31,905 nucleotides of DNA from Desulfobacter curvatus DSM 3379. GTDB lineage: Bacteria > Desulfobacterota > Desulfobacteria > Desulfobacterales > Desulfobacteraceae. The notes beneath the pieces are model-generated. The model was not told the origin of the DNA and searched no databases. It saw nothing but the letters and a program-made list of their open reading frames with translations. The DNA lies in assembly GCF_000373985.1 (NCBI RefSeq), contig NZ_KB893094.1, positions 137-32,041 on the forward strand, written 5' to 3'. Position numbers and translations under genes: made by a program. This document shows positions 23,171 through 31,743 of this stretch, in pieces (position 1 is the first letter of the stretch; every line of letters starts with the position of its first letter).

Positions 23171-24853
23171 TTACCGTGTCAGCTGGCGGTATTTGATCCT
23201 TGTAGGCTGATTTTCCTTGATACCTAACCGTTTTCTGCGATCCTTTTCATAATCAGAATAGGAGCCTTCAAAGAACAGGGTCTGGCTGTCGCCTTCAAAA
23301 GCCAGGATATGGGTGGCAAGGCGGTCCAGGAACCACCGGTCATGGCTGATGATCACAGCACATCCTGCAAAGTTTTCAAGGGCTTCCTCCAATGCCCGCA
23401 TGGTATTGACATCCAGGTCATTGGTGGGTTCGTCCAATAGCAGCAGATTGGCCTGTTTTTGCAACATCGTGGCCATATGTACCCGGTTGCGCTCACCGCC
23501 TGAAATATCTTTAACCTTTTTCTGTTGGTCAGAGCCTGAGAAATTGAATTTGCCCACATAGGCCCGGGCATTGATTTCCCTGTCCCCCAACAAAAGCGTA
23601 TCGCTGCCGCCTGAGATCACTTCATAAATGGTTTTTTCAGGGTCCAAGGTGTCCCGTTCCTGATCCACATAAGCAGCGCGCACACTGTCGCCGATTTCAA
23701 TAGTGCCGGAATCGGGTTTTTCCTTTCCGGTAATCATTTTAAACAAAGTGGTCTTGCCGGCACCGTTGGGGCCCACCACGCCCACAATGGCACCCGGCGG
23801 AAGGACAAAGTTCATATCTTCCACCAGAAGCTTGTCTTCAAAGGCTTTGGAAACATTTTGCGCCACAATGACCTTGGAACCCAACCGTGGTCCCGGCGGA
23901 ATAAAAATTTCCATTTTCTGTTCCTGCTGTTTGCTGTCCTTGTTGAGCAATTCTTCGTAGGCCGTAATTCTGGCCTTGGATTTGGAGCGTCTGCCCTTGG
24001 GAGACATCTTGATCCACTCAAGCTCTCTGGCCAATGTCTGGCGGCGCTTGCTCTCGCTCTTCTCTTCCTTTGCCAGGCGCTGCTGTTTTTGTTCCAGCCA
24101 GGAGGAGTAGTTGCCTTTCCAGGGGATGCCTTCGCCCCTGTCCAGTTCCAGAATCCAGCCTGCCACATTGTCCAGGAAATAGCGGTCATGGGTGACGGCA
24201 ATGACCGTGCCTTCAAACCGGCTTAAATGCTGTTCCAGCCAGCCCACGGATTCGGCGTCAAGATGGTTGGTCGGTTCGTCCAGAAGCAAAATGTCGGGTT
24301 TCTGCAGCAACAGACGGCACAAAGCCACCCGGCGCTTTTCACCACCGGAGATCACGCTGACAGGGGTATCTTCAGGCGGACAGCGAAGGGCGTCCATGGC
24401 CATTTTAAGGCGGGAATCCAGATCCCAGGCATCAATATGGTCAAGCTTTTCCTGCAGCTTTCCCTGTTTTTCCAACAGGGCGTCCATCTCATCATCGGAC
24501 ATGGGTTCTGCAAAGGCTTCGGAGATTTTTTCATATTCGTTTAAAAGGTCTACGGTCTCCTGAACCCCTTCTTCCACGACTTCCCGTACGGTTTTATCCG
24601 AGTCCACCAGGGGTTCCTGTTCAAGAAAACCCACGGTAAATCCCTTGGATAAGATGGTTTCGCCGACAAATTCGGTGTCCACGCCTGCCATGATTTTTAA
24701 CAATGTTGATTTACCTGAACCGTTAAGCCCCAAAACACCAATTTTTGCCCCGTAAAAATAGGACAGTGAAATATCCTTGAGCACCTGGCGGGTGCCATGG
24801 AATTTGCTCACGTTGATCATTGAATAAATTACTTTTTTTGTATCTTCGGACAT
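23171..24853 (-). CDS. ettA: Energy-dependent translational throttle protein EttA
   Basis: A 560-residue ABC-F ATPase without membrane segments. EttA binds the ribosomal E site and gates the first elongation steps according to ATP/ADP level. The two ABC modules have Walker A GLNGSGKST and GPNGAGKTT and signatures ISGGEKRRVALC and ISGGERNRVHMA. The opening (MINVSKFHGTRQVLKDISLS, then FYGAKIGVLGLNG) and full length are those of EttA, not of Uup or ABCF resistance proteins. A strong GGAGG lies just before the ATG. It follows ridA by 15 bp and is the last gene of a long minus-strand run. Confidence 0.92.
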   Translation of the reverse strand: MSEDTKKVIYSMINVSKFHGTRQVLKDISLSYFYGAKIGVLGLNGSGKSTLLKIMAGVDTEFVGETILSKGFTVGFLEQEPLVDSDKTVREVVEEGVQETVDLLNEYEKISEAFAEPMSDDEMDALLEKQGKLQEKLDHIDAWDLDSRLKMAMDALRCPPEDTPVSVISGGEKRRVALCRLLLQKPDILLLDEPTNHLDAESVGWLEQHLSRFEGTVIAVTHDRYFLDNVAGWILELDRGEGIPWKGNYSSWLEQKQQRLAKEEKSESKRRQTLARELEWIKMSPKGRRSKSKARITAYEELLNKDSKQQEQKMEIFIPPGPRLGSKVIVAQNVSKAFEDKLLVEDMNFVLPPGAIVGVVGPNGAGKTTLFKMITGKEKPDSGTIEIGDSVRAAYVDQERDTLDPEKTIYEVISGGSDTLLLGDREINARAYVGKFNFSGSDQQKKVKDISGGERNRVHMATMLQKQANLLLLDEPTNDLDVNTMRALEEALENFAGCAVIISHDRWFLDRLATHILAFEGDSQTLFFEGSYSDYEKDRRKRLGIKENQPTRIKYRQLTR

Positions 24854-24868
24854 ATAACCTCCTGCATC

Positions 24869-25252
24869 CTATTTTTTTTCACATACGGCAATACATTCGA
24901 TTTCCACCAGGGCATCCTTGGGGAGACGCGCCACCTGAAAAGCGGATCTGGCTGGTTTGTGACCGTCAAAGGCGGCTTCGTAAACCTGGTTCATCCCAGC
25001 AAAATCATCCATGGACGCCAGAAAGACTGTGGTTTTTACAATGGTTTTCAAGCTTGCATTGCACTCCTTGAGCACGGCCTCAAGATTGGACATGACCTGA
25101 CGGGTCTGCTCTTCAATGGTGGTACCCACAATTTCGCCTGAGGCGGGATCCAGGGGGATCTGGCCGGCACAGTATACCGTATCATTGTGGATCACGGCAT
25201 GGGAATAGGGCCCCACGGCTGCCGGGGCATTTTTTGATATAACAGGTATCAT
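24869..25252 (-). CDS. ridA: RidA family enamine/imine deaminase
   Basis: A 127-residue cytosolic protein of the RidA/YjgF family that hydrolyses reactive 2-aminoacrylate and related enamines from amino-acid metabolism. Key residues are the arginine R102 in PARSAFQVARLPKDALVEIE, which binds the substrate carboxylate, and E119. The N-terminal AAVGPYSHAV and VYCAGQIPLDP segments are also canonical. It is full length. It lies 18 bp after the helicase gene and 15 bp before ettA, suggesting one transcript. Confidence 0.95.
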   Translation of the reverse strand: MIPVISKNAPAAVGPYSHAVIHNDTVYCAGQIPLDPASGEIVGTTIEEQTRQVMSNLEAVLKECNASLKTIVKTTVFLASMDDFAGMNQVYEAAFDGHKPARSAFQVARLPKDALVEIECIAVCEKK

Positions 25253-25270
25253 GTATGGTATCTCCTTGTT

Positions 25271-27421
25271 TTAAAATTCTGTGACCACAGGCGCTTTGAG
25301 TATCATGTCAATGGCTTCGGCCGCTGTTTTGGCAAAAACAGGAAAATCCTGATTCAGATGGGTCATCTGACGCAGATTTTCTGCGGTTCTCAGGACCAAT
25401 CTGGCAAAATCGCCTTCTGCAAAATCCGACTTGCGCATCAGCTCATCCCAGGGGGTGTCATGGGCCCAGGCATAGACCATGGTTGCCGGCTGGATAAACA
25501 GGTTGGGCGCGGGAAATCCTAACTGCAGCATTTTTATGGCAAAGGGCTTCAGTCCCAGGCGCAATTCAAGGAACGCATCCTTAAGCCGTTTGGAAAGGGC
25601 GGTGTTGAATAACATATCATCCTTAAACTCCTTTTCATTGACAAATGCAGCCATCATAGCCGCTAAAAGCGCCGGATCATGCTCGGGTAAAAGCTTGTCC
25701 CGAAGACTCTGGGCCACCAGCAGCGGCGAATCAATGCGCAGTTTTGAGGCCCATATGCCGTCTTCGGTCAGGGCGCAGGGTTTTGCCCCTTCAGGGGTAA
25801 CAAAGCCTTCCTGGATCAAAAAGTCCATGTGCTCGGTAAAATCCAGCCATAAATATTCCATATCTTTGCCGAATTTTTTTCTTGCTTTTCTGCCGCTTTT
25901 CCCGGCTTTTGCGCCAATGGCAATGAGATAGGAGGCAAAGGATTTTTCCAACAGGGTGCGCACTTGTTCCGGGGTGTTGGACAGCAGAAGATTGAGCACC
26001 ATGGAGAAATCAATTTTGATCTGGGAATCCACATTTAGGGGCGGGGCGTTCACCAGCTTGGCTACAAGGGAGACATCCATATATTTGCCGGGAAGCAGTG
26101 TGGCAAATCCGATGTTGTCCATGCCGCGTCTTCCTGCCCGGCCGGCCATCTGCTGGAATTCACTGGGGTTCAATGACAGAAAGTCCCGGCCATTGAACCG
26201 GTCGGAATTGAGAATAACGACGGACCGGGCCGGAAAATTTACACCGGCTGCTACCGTGGAGGTGGCAAACATGGCATCTAAAAGCCCTTCGGCCATTAAA
26301 GTCTCCACCACCACCTTCCAGGCGGGCAGATGCCCTGAATGGTGGGCCGCCGTTGCCGTTTCCTCCAGGTAGGTCCGCTGGGGATGGGCGGATAAATGGG
26401 GGTTGTCTGCCGTGAGCTCCACGAGCCGGTCCATCAGTGCCTGCTTTTTTTCAGGCGCATGTTTCAGCAGACTGCCATCGCATAGTTTTATTGCCCGGTC
26501 GCATTCTGCCCGGGATTTTAAAAAAAAGATGGCGGGAAGCAGATCATAGTGGGAAAGCACCCTGAGAATATCCGAGAATTTGGGCAGTTTGCCTGGCGGG
26601 GCAAGCATCATGCGTTTACCAGACTGGTTGAATTTATATACCTTTTTATATAGGCGGGTCCGCTTGCCGTCCGTCCCTGTTTTTTCAAGCAAAGGGTAGA
26701 GAGTACCCGACGGATGAAAAAATAAAGGAAATAGAGGAACCGGTCGTTTGGTATTCTCAACCACTTTGCATGCCTTGTCCCGGATGGTAGACAGCCAACC
26801 TGCAATCTGGTCCGGGTTGCCGATGGTTGCGGACAGTAAAAGCAGGGGGATGCGCACGGGCAGGTAGATCATGATCTCCTCCCAGACCACGCCGCGCTCG
26901 GCATCACCGAGAAAGTGGGCTTCATCCAGAATGATCAAATCGCATTTGAGATTTTGGCCCGTGTACATGGCATCATAGAGCTGGTTCCGTAAAATTTCCG
27001 TGGTGCCGATGATGATGTCGGCATCGGTATTTTCCTTGATGTCACCGGTGAGGATGCCCACATTTTCCTTGCCGAAAATTTTCGAAAATCCCGCATGGAT
27101 TGAGTTGGTCAATGCTTTTAAAGGTGTGGCGTACCATACTTTTCCGTTGTTTTCCAATATCCTTTTGGCGGCCTGCTCTGCAATCCAGGTTTTTCCGGCA
27201 CCTGTGGGGGCTGTAACAAGGCAGTCCGATGTGCTGATGGCCTCAATGGCTTCAAGCTGAAACGGATCTGGTTTGAAAGGCTGTTTTTCGGGAACACCTA
27301 TCCGACTGAATATTTTTTTCAATGACTTGTCTGCCCCGGCAGTGAGCTCAGGGTAATTAATGGGACGTGACGGTCTGGATTCGGATTCTTTCTTTCCGGA
27401 ACGATAATATCTTTTTTTCAT
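25271..27421 (-). CDS. Ski2-like superfamily 2 DEAH RNA/DNA helicase
   Basis: A 716-residue helicase of the Ski2/Mtr4-like group of superfamily 2. Motifs: I TAPTGAGKT (70-78), Ia ATPLKAL (98-104), II DEAH (166-169), III LLSATIGN (about 195-202) and VI QQMAGRAGRRG (about 425). After the second RecA domain a long C-terminal region (about 470-716) lacks recognisable zinc fingers. It is shorter than actinobacterial HelY. Related bacterial proteins act in RNA processing or repair, but the role here is unknown. The ATG at 27421 has no clear ribosome-binding site; a 79-bp gap separates it from the Nudix gene upstream. Co-directional with ridA and ettA. Confidence 0.87.
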   Translation of the reverse strand: MKKRYYRSGKKESESRPSRPINYPELTAGADKSLKKIFSRIGVPEKQPFKPDPFQLEAIEAISTSDCLVTAPTGAGKTWIAEQAAKRILENNGKVWYATPLKALTNSIHAGFSKIFGKENVGILTGDIKENTDADIIIGTTEILRNQLYDAMYTGQNLKCDLIILDEAHFLGDAERGVVWEEIMIYLPVRIPLLLLSATIGNPDQIAGWLSTIRDKACKVVENTKRPVPLFPLFFHPSGTLYPLLEKTGTDGKRTRLYKKVYKFNQSGKRMMLAPPGKLPKFSDILRVLSHYDLLPAIFFLKSRAECDRAIKLCDGSLLKHAPEKKQALMDRLVELTADNPHLSAHPQRTYLEETATAAHHSGHLPAWKVVVETLMAEGLLDAMFATSTVAAGVNFPARSVVILNSDRFNGRDFLSLNPSEFQQMAGRAGRRGMDNIGFATLLPGKYMDVSLVAKLVNAPPLNVDSQIKIDFSMVLNLLLSNTPEQVRTLLEKSFASYLIAIGAKAGKSGRKARKKFGKDMEYLWLDFTEHMDFLIQEGFVTPEGAKPCALTEDGIWASKLRIDSPLLVAQSLRDKLLPEHDPALLAAMMAAFVNEKEFKDDMLFNTALSKRLKDAFLELRLGLKPFAIKMLQLGFPAPNLFIQPATMVYAWAHDTPWDELMRKSDFAEGDFARLVLRTAENLRQMTHLNQDFPVFAKTAAEAIDMILKAPVVTEF

Positions 27422-27500
27422 GTATCGTTTAAATCACAAATTAACTGAATACGCAATACGGTTCCTATAGTGCAGGTTGCAACGGCCCTACATTTAACAG

Positions 27501-28040
27501 TTATTTAATGTTTGAAAATATTTTATATTTTTTTAGTACCTTTCGAGCCGAGTCCATACCGAACAAGTTGGTGTCGAAATCATGGACCGGGATAAACTTG
27601 AAGCCGGCGACATCATCCATAGGTGTAATCAAAGAGAAGTCCTTGACCTTGCAGGTAAATGCCATATCGGTAATGGGGTACACCACACACTTGTAAGGAT
27701 AGCTGTTGGCAACGGAACAGAAAAACTCAAGGTCATAAATGTCCAGGTTCAGTTCTTCTTTTACTTCCCTGACCAGGCCATGGTTGATACTTTCGCCGGG
27801 CTCCGTAAATCCGCCCGGCAGGTCAAGGGTACCTTTGCCGGGTTCTTTTGCTCGCACGGTGACCAGAATCCTGTTCTGATCATCAAGGATGATGGCCATG
27901 GCTGCCGCCGCACAATTAAGAAAAAATTTGAATCCGCATTCCCGGCATTTAAACGATTTTACACTGTCGGCATCAAGGCGGTTGCTGCCGCAGGACGGGC
28001 AGAACTTAAACCGGTGTTGATTGGGATTGGCATCGGGCAT
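27501..28040 (-). CDS. Zinc-ribbon Nudix hydrolase
   Basis: A 179-residue protein with an N-terminal zinc ribbon (C14, C17, C32, C35) followed by a Nudix domain. The Nudix box runs from G77: E83, R91, E92, E95 and E96 are all in place, giving the G-x5-E-x7-RE-x2-EE pattern. Only the usual late glycine is replaced by N98. This resembles the NADH-pyrophosphatase-like group with zinc ribbon, but it is shorter than NudC and lacks the SQPWPFPxS motif, so the substrate is open. The start is 13 bp after the Mth938-like gene, so they are probably co-transcribed. Confidence 0.87.
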   Translation of the reverse strand: MPDANPNQHRFKFCPSCGSNRLDADSVKSFKCRECGFKFFLNCAAAAMAIILDDQNRILVTVRAKEPGKGTLDLPGGFTEPGESINHGLVREVKEELNLDIYDLEFFCSVANSYPYKCVVYPITDMAFTCKVKDFSLITPMDDVAGFKFIPVHDFDTNLFGMDSARKVLKKYKIFSNIK

Positions 28041-28053
28041 GGCAAGGATCCTA

Positions 28054-28404
28054 TCAGCAGGTTAAATGAAAGCAGCCGCTCACCGCTTTGTCCGGTGTCT
28101 GGGCCATTGTTGTGTTGAACAGGATTACGGCCGCTTCCGTTGCCAGGGCCTTTAGTTCAATACCCATGGAGGACAACTCCTTTGCAAGACCCGGTGCCAT
28201 TTTCATTCGATCATTCACGCCGGTGCCTACAATGATTAAATTTGGTTTCAGGGGTAGAACTGATTTTAAATCAGCCGGCTCAAGCACGTGACCTTCTTTT
28301 CTGCGCCAGTTCGGCAGGATAGTTAAGTCCGGGAGAATAATCAGGTCTGTGCTGTATTTATCTGCACCAATAACCATTTGACCAAAAGAAAATGATGTGA
28401 TCAT
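28054..28404 (-). CDS. Mth938-like (DUF498/NDUFAF3 fold) protein
   Basis: A 116-residue protein of the Mth938 family, related to mitochondrial complex I assembly factor NDUFAF3. Typical features are the opening ITSFSFGQMVIGADKYSTDL, then NLIIVGTGVNDRMKMAPGLA and the conserved TEAAVILFNTTMA segment. Bacterial members have no established biochemical role. A strong AAAGGAGG precedes the ATG. It lies 29 bp after the amino-acid permease gene and 13 bp before the Nudix gene. Confidence 0.82.
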   Translation of the reverse strand: MITSFSFGQMVIGADKYSTDLIILPDLTILPNWRRKEGHVLEPADLKSVLPLKPNLIIVGTGVNDRMKMAPGLAKELSSMGIELKALATEAAVILFNTTMAQTPDKAVSGCFHLTC

Positions 28405-28433
28405 CGTTGGCCTCCTTTATCGGCCGTTCTGGA

Positions 28434-29126
28434 TTATCGAGCCAGTCGATCAAAGCCTGGAATTTCCATACGTCGTTCCACATAGTTTAGAATCGCACTG
28501 GCAAGGGTGACAAGGATCAGGTAGTAAATGCCCACCACCAGGAAGGTCTCGACGTTTCTAAAGGAAGCCTTGGCAATGCCCCGGCCAATGCCGGTGATTT
28601 CATTGATGGTAATGATGGAGGCAAGGGATGAGTATTTAATCAGGTAAATAACCTCATTGCAGCATCCGGTAAAACAATGTCTGAATGCCTGGGGCAGGAC
28701 AATGCTTTTCACCGAGGTAAATGGGGTCATGCCTAAAGCCTGGGCTGCTTTAAGCTGTCCTGTCTTGATGGAAAGCAGGCCTCCCCGAATGTATTCGGAG
28801 TGATAAGCCCCGGAGCAAAGGGAAAATCCGACAATGGCACAGGTCATAGCGGACATAACAATGCGTACGCCCAAAAAATTTGTGTAGGGCAGGGCAAAGT
28901 ACCAGAAATAGAGCTGGACCACCAGTGGTGTGCCCCGGAACACGGCCACATAAAAATTGCATAGTTTTTTCACAGGCCCAGGCCCGTAAACCCTTAGGGT
29001 CCCGGTTACCACACCGATCAAAAAGCCGAACAGGGCCGAAGGCACAATAAGTTTGATACTGACAAAAAATCCGGTGTTCAGGCCGGGAATGACTTGATTT
29101 ATGATGAAAGGGAAAAAGTCGTTCAC
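28434..29126 (-). CDS. Polar amino acid ABC transporter permease (second)
   Basis: A 230-residue inner-membrane permease of the histidine/glutamine/arginine importer family. It has about five hydrophobic segments and an EAA loop KAAQALGMTPFTSVKSIVLP, then QAFR, which contacts the ATPase. The motif GTPLVVQLYFWYFALP is typical of HisM/GlnP-like permeases. The start is GTG at 29126, overlapping the stop of the ATPase gene (GTGA). It pairs with the permease at 29923 to form a heterodimeric channel. Confidence 0.9.
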   Translation of the reverse strand: MNDFFPFIINQVIPGLNTGFFVSIKLIVPSALFGFLIGVVTGTLRVYGPGPVKKLCNFYVAVFRGTPLVVQLYFWYFALPYTNFLGVRIVMSAMTCAIVGFSLCSGAYHSEYIRGGLLSIKTGQLKAAQALGMTPFTSVKSIVLPQAFRHCFTGCCNEVIYLIKYSSLASIITINEITGIGRGIAKASFRNVETFLVVGIYYLILVTLASAILNYVERRMEIPGFDRLAR

Positions 29127-29926
29127 GCCTCAGCTCCGGTCAGCTCTGAAATTTTGGTGCAAAAATCCCGGGTCCTTGATCCGCTGTTTTCAGCTAAAAG
29201 GGCAGATGGCGCCCCCTGTTCGGCAATCCGTCCGTTTTCCATGAACACGAATTCATGGGCAAGGCTAGCGGAAAAACTGATCTGGTGGGTGGCCATGAGC
29301 ATGGTCATCCCCGCCTTTGCCAAGTCCCGGATCACCATCAGTACCTCGCTGATCAGTTCCGGGTCCAGGGCTGATGTGGGCTCATCCAAAAGCAGGACCT
29401 CCGGGTCCATGGCCAGGGCCCTTGCAATGGAGACCCGCTGCTTCTGGCCCCCGGATAATTGGGCCGGATACAGGTCCATTTTGTCTGCAAGCCCCACCCG
29501 GGCAAGCTCCTCACATGCCCTGTCGTGGGCCTGTTTTTTAGATTGTTTCTTTACTTTTTTCAGCGCAATGGCCACGTTCTGGCGGGCAGATAAATGGTCA
29601 AACAGGTTAAAGTCCTGAAAGATCATGCCCACCTTTTGGCGTAACAGGTACAGATCGGTTTTCTTTTTAAAATTCACCGGGGTGCCGTCTAAAAGCAGTT
29701 GGCCGTCTTCGGGAATATGCAAAAGATTTAAACATTGCAGCAATGTTGATTTCCCGGACCCCGACGGACCGATGAGCACCTTTAAATCCCCTTTGGCAAG
29801 GGTTAAATCCACATGGTTCAAAACGGTGTTGCCGCCAAGTTCCTTTACAATCCCCCGGGCTTCGAGAACTACCGGTCCGGTGTCATTGGGTCGTGTCATT
29901 TCTATGTTGCGCCTTTCAAACGTCAT
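29123..29926 (-). CDS. Polar amino acid ABC transporter ATPase
   Basis: A 267-residue GlnQ/HisP-type ATPase. Walker A is GPSGSGKST, the Q-loop lies in MIFQDFNLFDHLS, the signature is LSGGQKQRVSIARALA and Walker B is VLLLDEPTSALDPEL, followed by the switch histidine in MATHQISF. The order permease-ATPase-permease with 4-bp overlaps on both sides makes one transcript. The first 9-10 residues may be an extension; Met10 is an alternative start. Substrate is inferred from the binding protein as a polar amino acid. Confidence 0.92.
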   Translation of the reverse strand: MTFERRNIEMTRPNDTGPVVLEARGIVKELGGNTVLNHVDLTLAKGDLKVLIGPSGSGKSTLLQCLNLLHIPEDGQLLLDGTPVNFKKKTDLYLLRQKVGMIFQDFNLFDHLSARQNVAIALKKVKKQSKKQAHDRACEELARVGLADKMDLYPAQLSGGQKQRVSIARALAMDPEVLLLDEPTSALDPELISEVLMVIRDLAKAGMTMLMATHQISFSASLAHEFVFMENGRIAEQGAPSALLAENSGSRTRDFCTKISELTGAEA

Positions 29927-30624
29927 TGGGTATATCCCTGGATTCGTACCTTTCGCTCCAGTCGCTTAAGTCCTTTGACCCCGGCCCAGGTCAGTATGAA
30001 AAATATCAGTCCGGCGAACAGGGTAAAGGGCAGAGGTTTATGGGTGATGGCCGCCACGGACCGGGTCCTGGACATCAGTTCCGCCACCCCGATTACATAG
30101 GCAAGCGCCGAATCCTTTAAAACGATGGAGTATTCATTGGACCAGGCCGGAATGGAAAACCGCAGCGCCTGGGGTAAAATAATAGCGGTTATGGCTGAAA
30201 TGTCACTCATGCCGAGGGAGCGTGCCGCTTTAAGCTGCCCCTGGGGTAAGGATAGAATTGCACCTTTAAAAATCTGGGTCTGATACGCCCCGGTGGTCAT
30301 GCCCAAAACCAGGATGGCTGCAAAAAAGGCATCACCAAGGGGCAGAAAATCCAACGCCGGCATCTGGTCAAGCCAGGATAGAAGCCCAAAGTAAAACAGG
30401 TAAAACAGAACAAGAACAGGTACGCCCCTGAAAAACCAGACATACAATGCCACACAGCGCCGGGCAAAGGGATGGCCATACACCCGGATCACGGAAAATG
30501 GGATGCCGATCAAAAGTCCTAATCCCATAGCTCCGATAACGAGAACCACCGTAATCCACAGACCCGAAAATAGATAGGGCAGGGAGTCAGTTATGGACGT
30601 TAAAAAAGTGAGCAAGTCATGCAT
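29923..30624 (-). CDS. Polar amino acid ABC transporter permease (first)
   Basis: A 233-residue inner-membrane permease with an EAA loop KAARSLGMSDISAITAIILP, then QALR, and the GVPVLVLFYLFYFGL segment typical of the His/Glu/Gln/Arg/opine family. Its stop overlaps the ATPase start (ATGA). The 158-bp gap between the binding-protein gene and this one holds repeat copy B, so expression of the membrane components could differ from that of the binding protein. The ribosome-binding site is weak. Confidence 0.9.
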   Translation of the reverse strand: MHDLLTFLTSITDSLPYLFSGLWITVVLVIGAMGLGLLIGIPFSVIRVYGHPFARRCVALYVWFFRGVPVLVLFYLFYFGLLSWLDQMPALDFLPLGDAFFAAILVLGMTTGAYQTQIFKGAILSLPQGQLKAARSLGMSDISAITAIILPQALRFSIPAWSNEYSIVLKDSALAYVIGVAELMSRTRSVAAITHKPLPFTLFAGLIFFILTWAGVKGLKRLERKVRIQGYTQ

Positions 30625-30688
30625 GGTAAATCCAGGGTGGGGAAATGGAACCGGGCAGAAAAACCCGGTTCACAATGTCGCATATTTT

Positions 30689-30784
30689 TTTTATAAGAAA
30701 GTTCCAATAAGTTGTTGAATTACTTTCTTACTTTGTTGTGGGCTACACCTCGGTGCTGATATGTCAGGTCGGCCCATGGTCGTT
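30689..30784 (+). repeat. Two-hairpin intergenic repeat, copy B
   Basis: A 96-bp copy. Stem 1 is TAAGAAAGT (30694-30702) with ACTTTCTTA (30722-30730), perfect over 9 bp, with loop CCAATAAGTTGTTG. The linker TTTGTTGTGGG and the G/C-rich second hairpin follow (GGGCT/GGCCC and ACCT/AGGT). The end GGCCCATGGTCGTT reaches into the stop codon of the binding-protein gene (30783-30785). It is antisense to the operon and sits exactly between binding protein and permease. Confidence 0.8.
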
Positions 30785-31538
30785 AGTGGATATCGTATTT
30801 CTCTTTAAGCACCTGCCACTGGGGATCAGCCATCAGCTTTTTTAACCCCTGGTTGAGCAGGGTTAAAAGTTTGTCATCGCCCTTGCGTACGGCATATCCA
30901 TATTTTTCAGTGGGCCCGTCAAAGGTACCGGCCGTTTTGTAGACGCCGTCTTTATTGAGTTCGTTGGCAATGGATGAGTCCATGGAAGAAGCGTCAATAC
31001 GGCCGATTTTAAGGTCTTCCATACTCAGATCCGTTGAATCATACTCCACAATTTCAAAGTTGTATTTTCCTGTGGATAACAGATCCTTAAGAAGTTTGGT
31101 ACTGGTGGTGCCGCGTTGGGTACCAATTTTTTTGCCCGTGGTGACCAGGGAAGTAAAATCATCCGTTTGGTCCTTCAACACCAAAAGCACCTGGCTGATT
31201 TCATAGTAGGGCAGGGTGAAGTTGACAATTTTTTTCCTGGATTCGGTGATACTCATGCCGGAGGCAACAAAATCAATTTTTTTGGCATTCAGCGCGGGGA
31301 TAATGCCGTCCCAGTCCATGGGTTGGTGTTTGACTTCAAACCCCATCTCTTTGGCAATCCAATTCGCACATTCCACGTCAAAGCCTGCGGGGTTGCCGGC
31401 TTTGTCCACATATCCAAAGGGCGGGAAACCAAAATCAATGCCGTTAATGTAAACTTCTTTTGCGCCGGCAGGTGTCAGGCACAGGCATGCAAATGCCGTT
31501 AACATACTCATCAGCAACGCTATTTTTTTTATCATCAT
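30783..31538 (-). CDS. Periplasmic polar amino acid-binding protein
   Basis: A solute-binding protein of about 251 residues (SBP family 3) feeding the adjacent permeases. The signal peptide has a basic start (MMIKKIALLMSMLTAFACL) and a likely cut near PAGA. Ligand motifs are GIDFGFPPFGYVDKAG, MSITESRKKIVNFTLPYY (arginine for the ligand carboxylate) and GTQRGTTST. The amino acid bound cannot be read. I chose ATG 31538 because AAAAGG lies 7-12 bp upstream and the product then begins as a normal signal peptide. The longer frame from 31562 starts at the CCATGG that is part of repeat copy C and has no ribosome-binding site. The gene is flanked by repeat copies C (upstream) and B (downstream). Confidence 0.9.
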   Translation of the reverse strand: MMIKKIALLMSMLTAFACLCLTPAGAKEVYINGIDFGFPPFGYVDKAGNPAGFDVECANWIAKEMGFEVKHQPMDWDGIIPALNAKKIDFVASGMSITESRKKIVNFTLPYYEISQVLLVLKDQTDDFTSLVTTGKKIGTQRGTTSTKLLKDLLSTGKYNFEIVEYDSTDLSMEDLKIGRIDASSMDSSIANELNKDGVYKTAGTFDGPTEKYGYAVRKGDDKLLTLLNQGLKKLMADPQWQVLKEKYDIH

Positions 31539-31553
31539 TTTTTTCCTTTTAAT

Positions 31554-31651
31554 AACGGCCATGGGCCGGCCTGGTCTATCAACACCCAGGCTCGACCCAC
31601 AACAAAATATGAAAGTAACTTAGCAACTTATTGGTACTTTCATATATAAAA
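31554..31651 (-). repeat. Two-hairpin intergenic repeat, copy C
   Basis: A 98-bp copy read on the minus strand. It has the strongest structure: stem 1 ATATGAAAGTA/TACTTTCATAT (11 bp, perfect) with loop CCAATAAGTTGCTAAGT. Stem 2 is GGGTCG-A-GCCTGG with CCAGGCCGGCCC (12 bp, one bulge) around an 11-nt loop. It occupies the 5' leader of the binding-protein gene in the sense orientation and ends 15 bp before the chosen start codon, so it could act in the mRNA leader. Confidence 0.82.
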
Positions 31652-31743
31652 TTTAGGAACCAGGCTCTTCCTGATACCGGTTAATTTGAAGCATAATAAA
31701 TTAACAAAACTTCAGTCCGGGCACAAGAAGAATAAATACAAGC

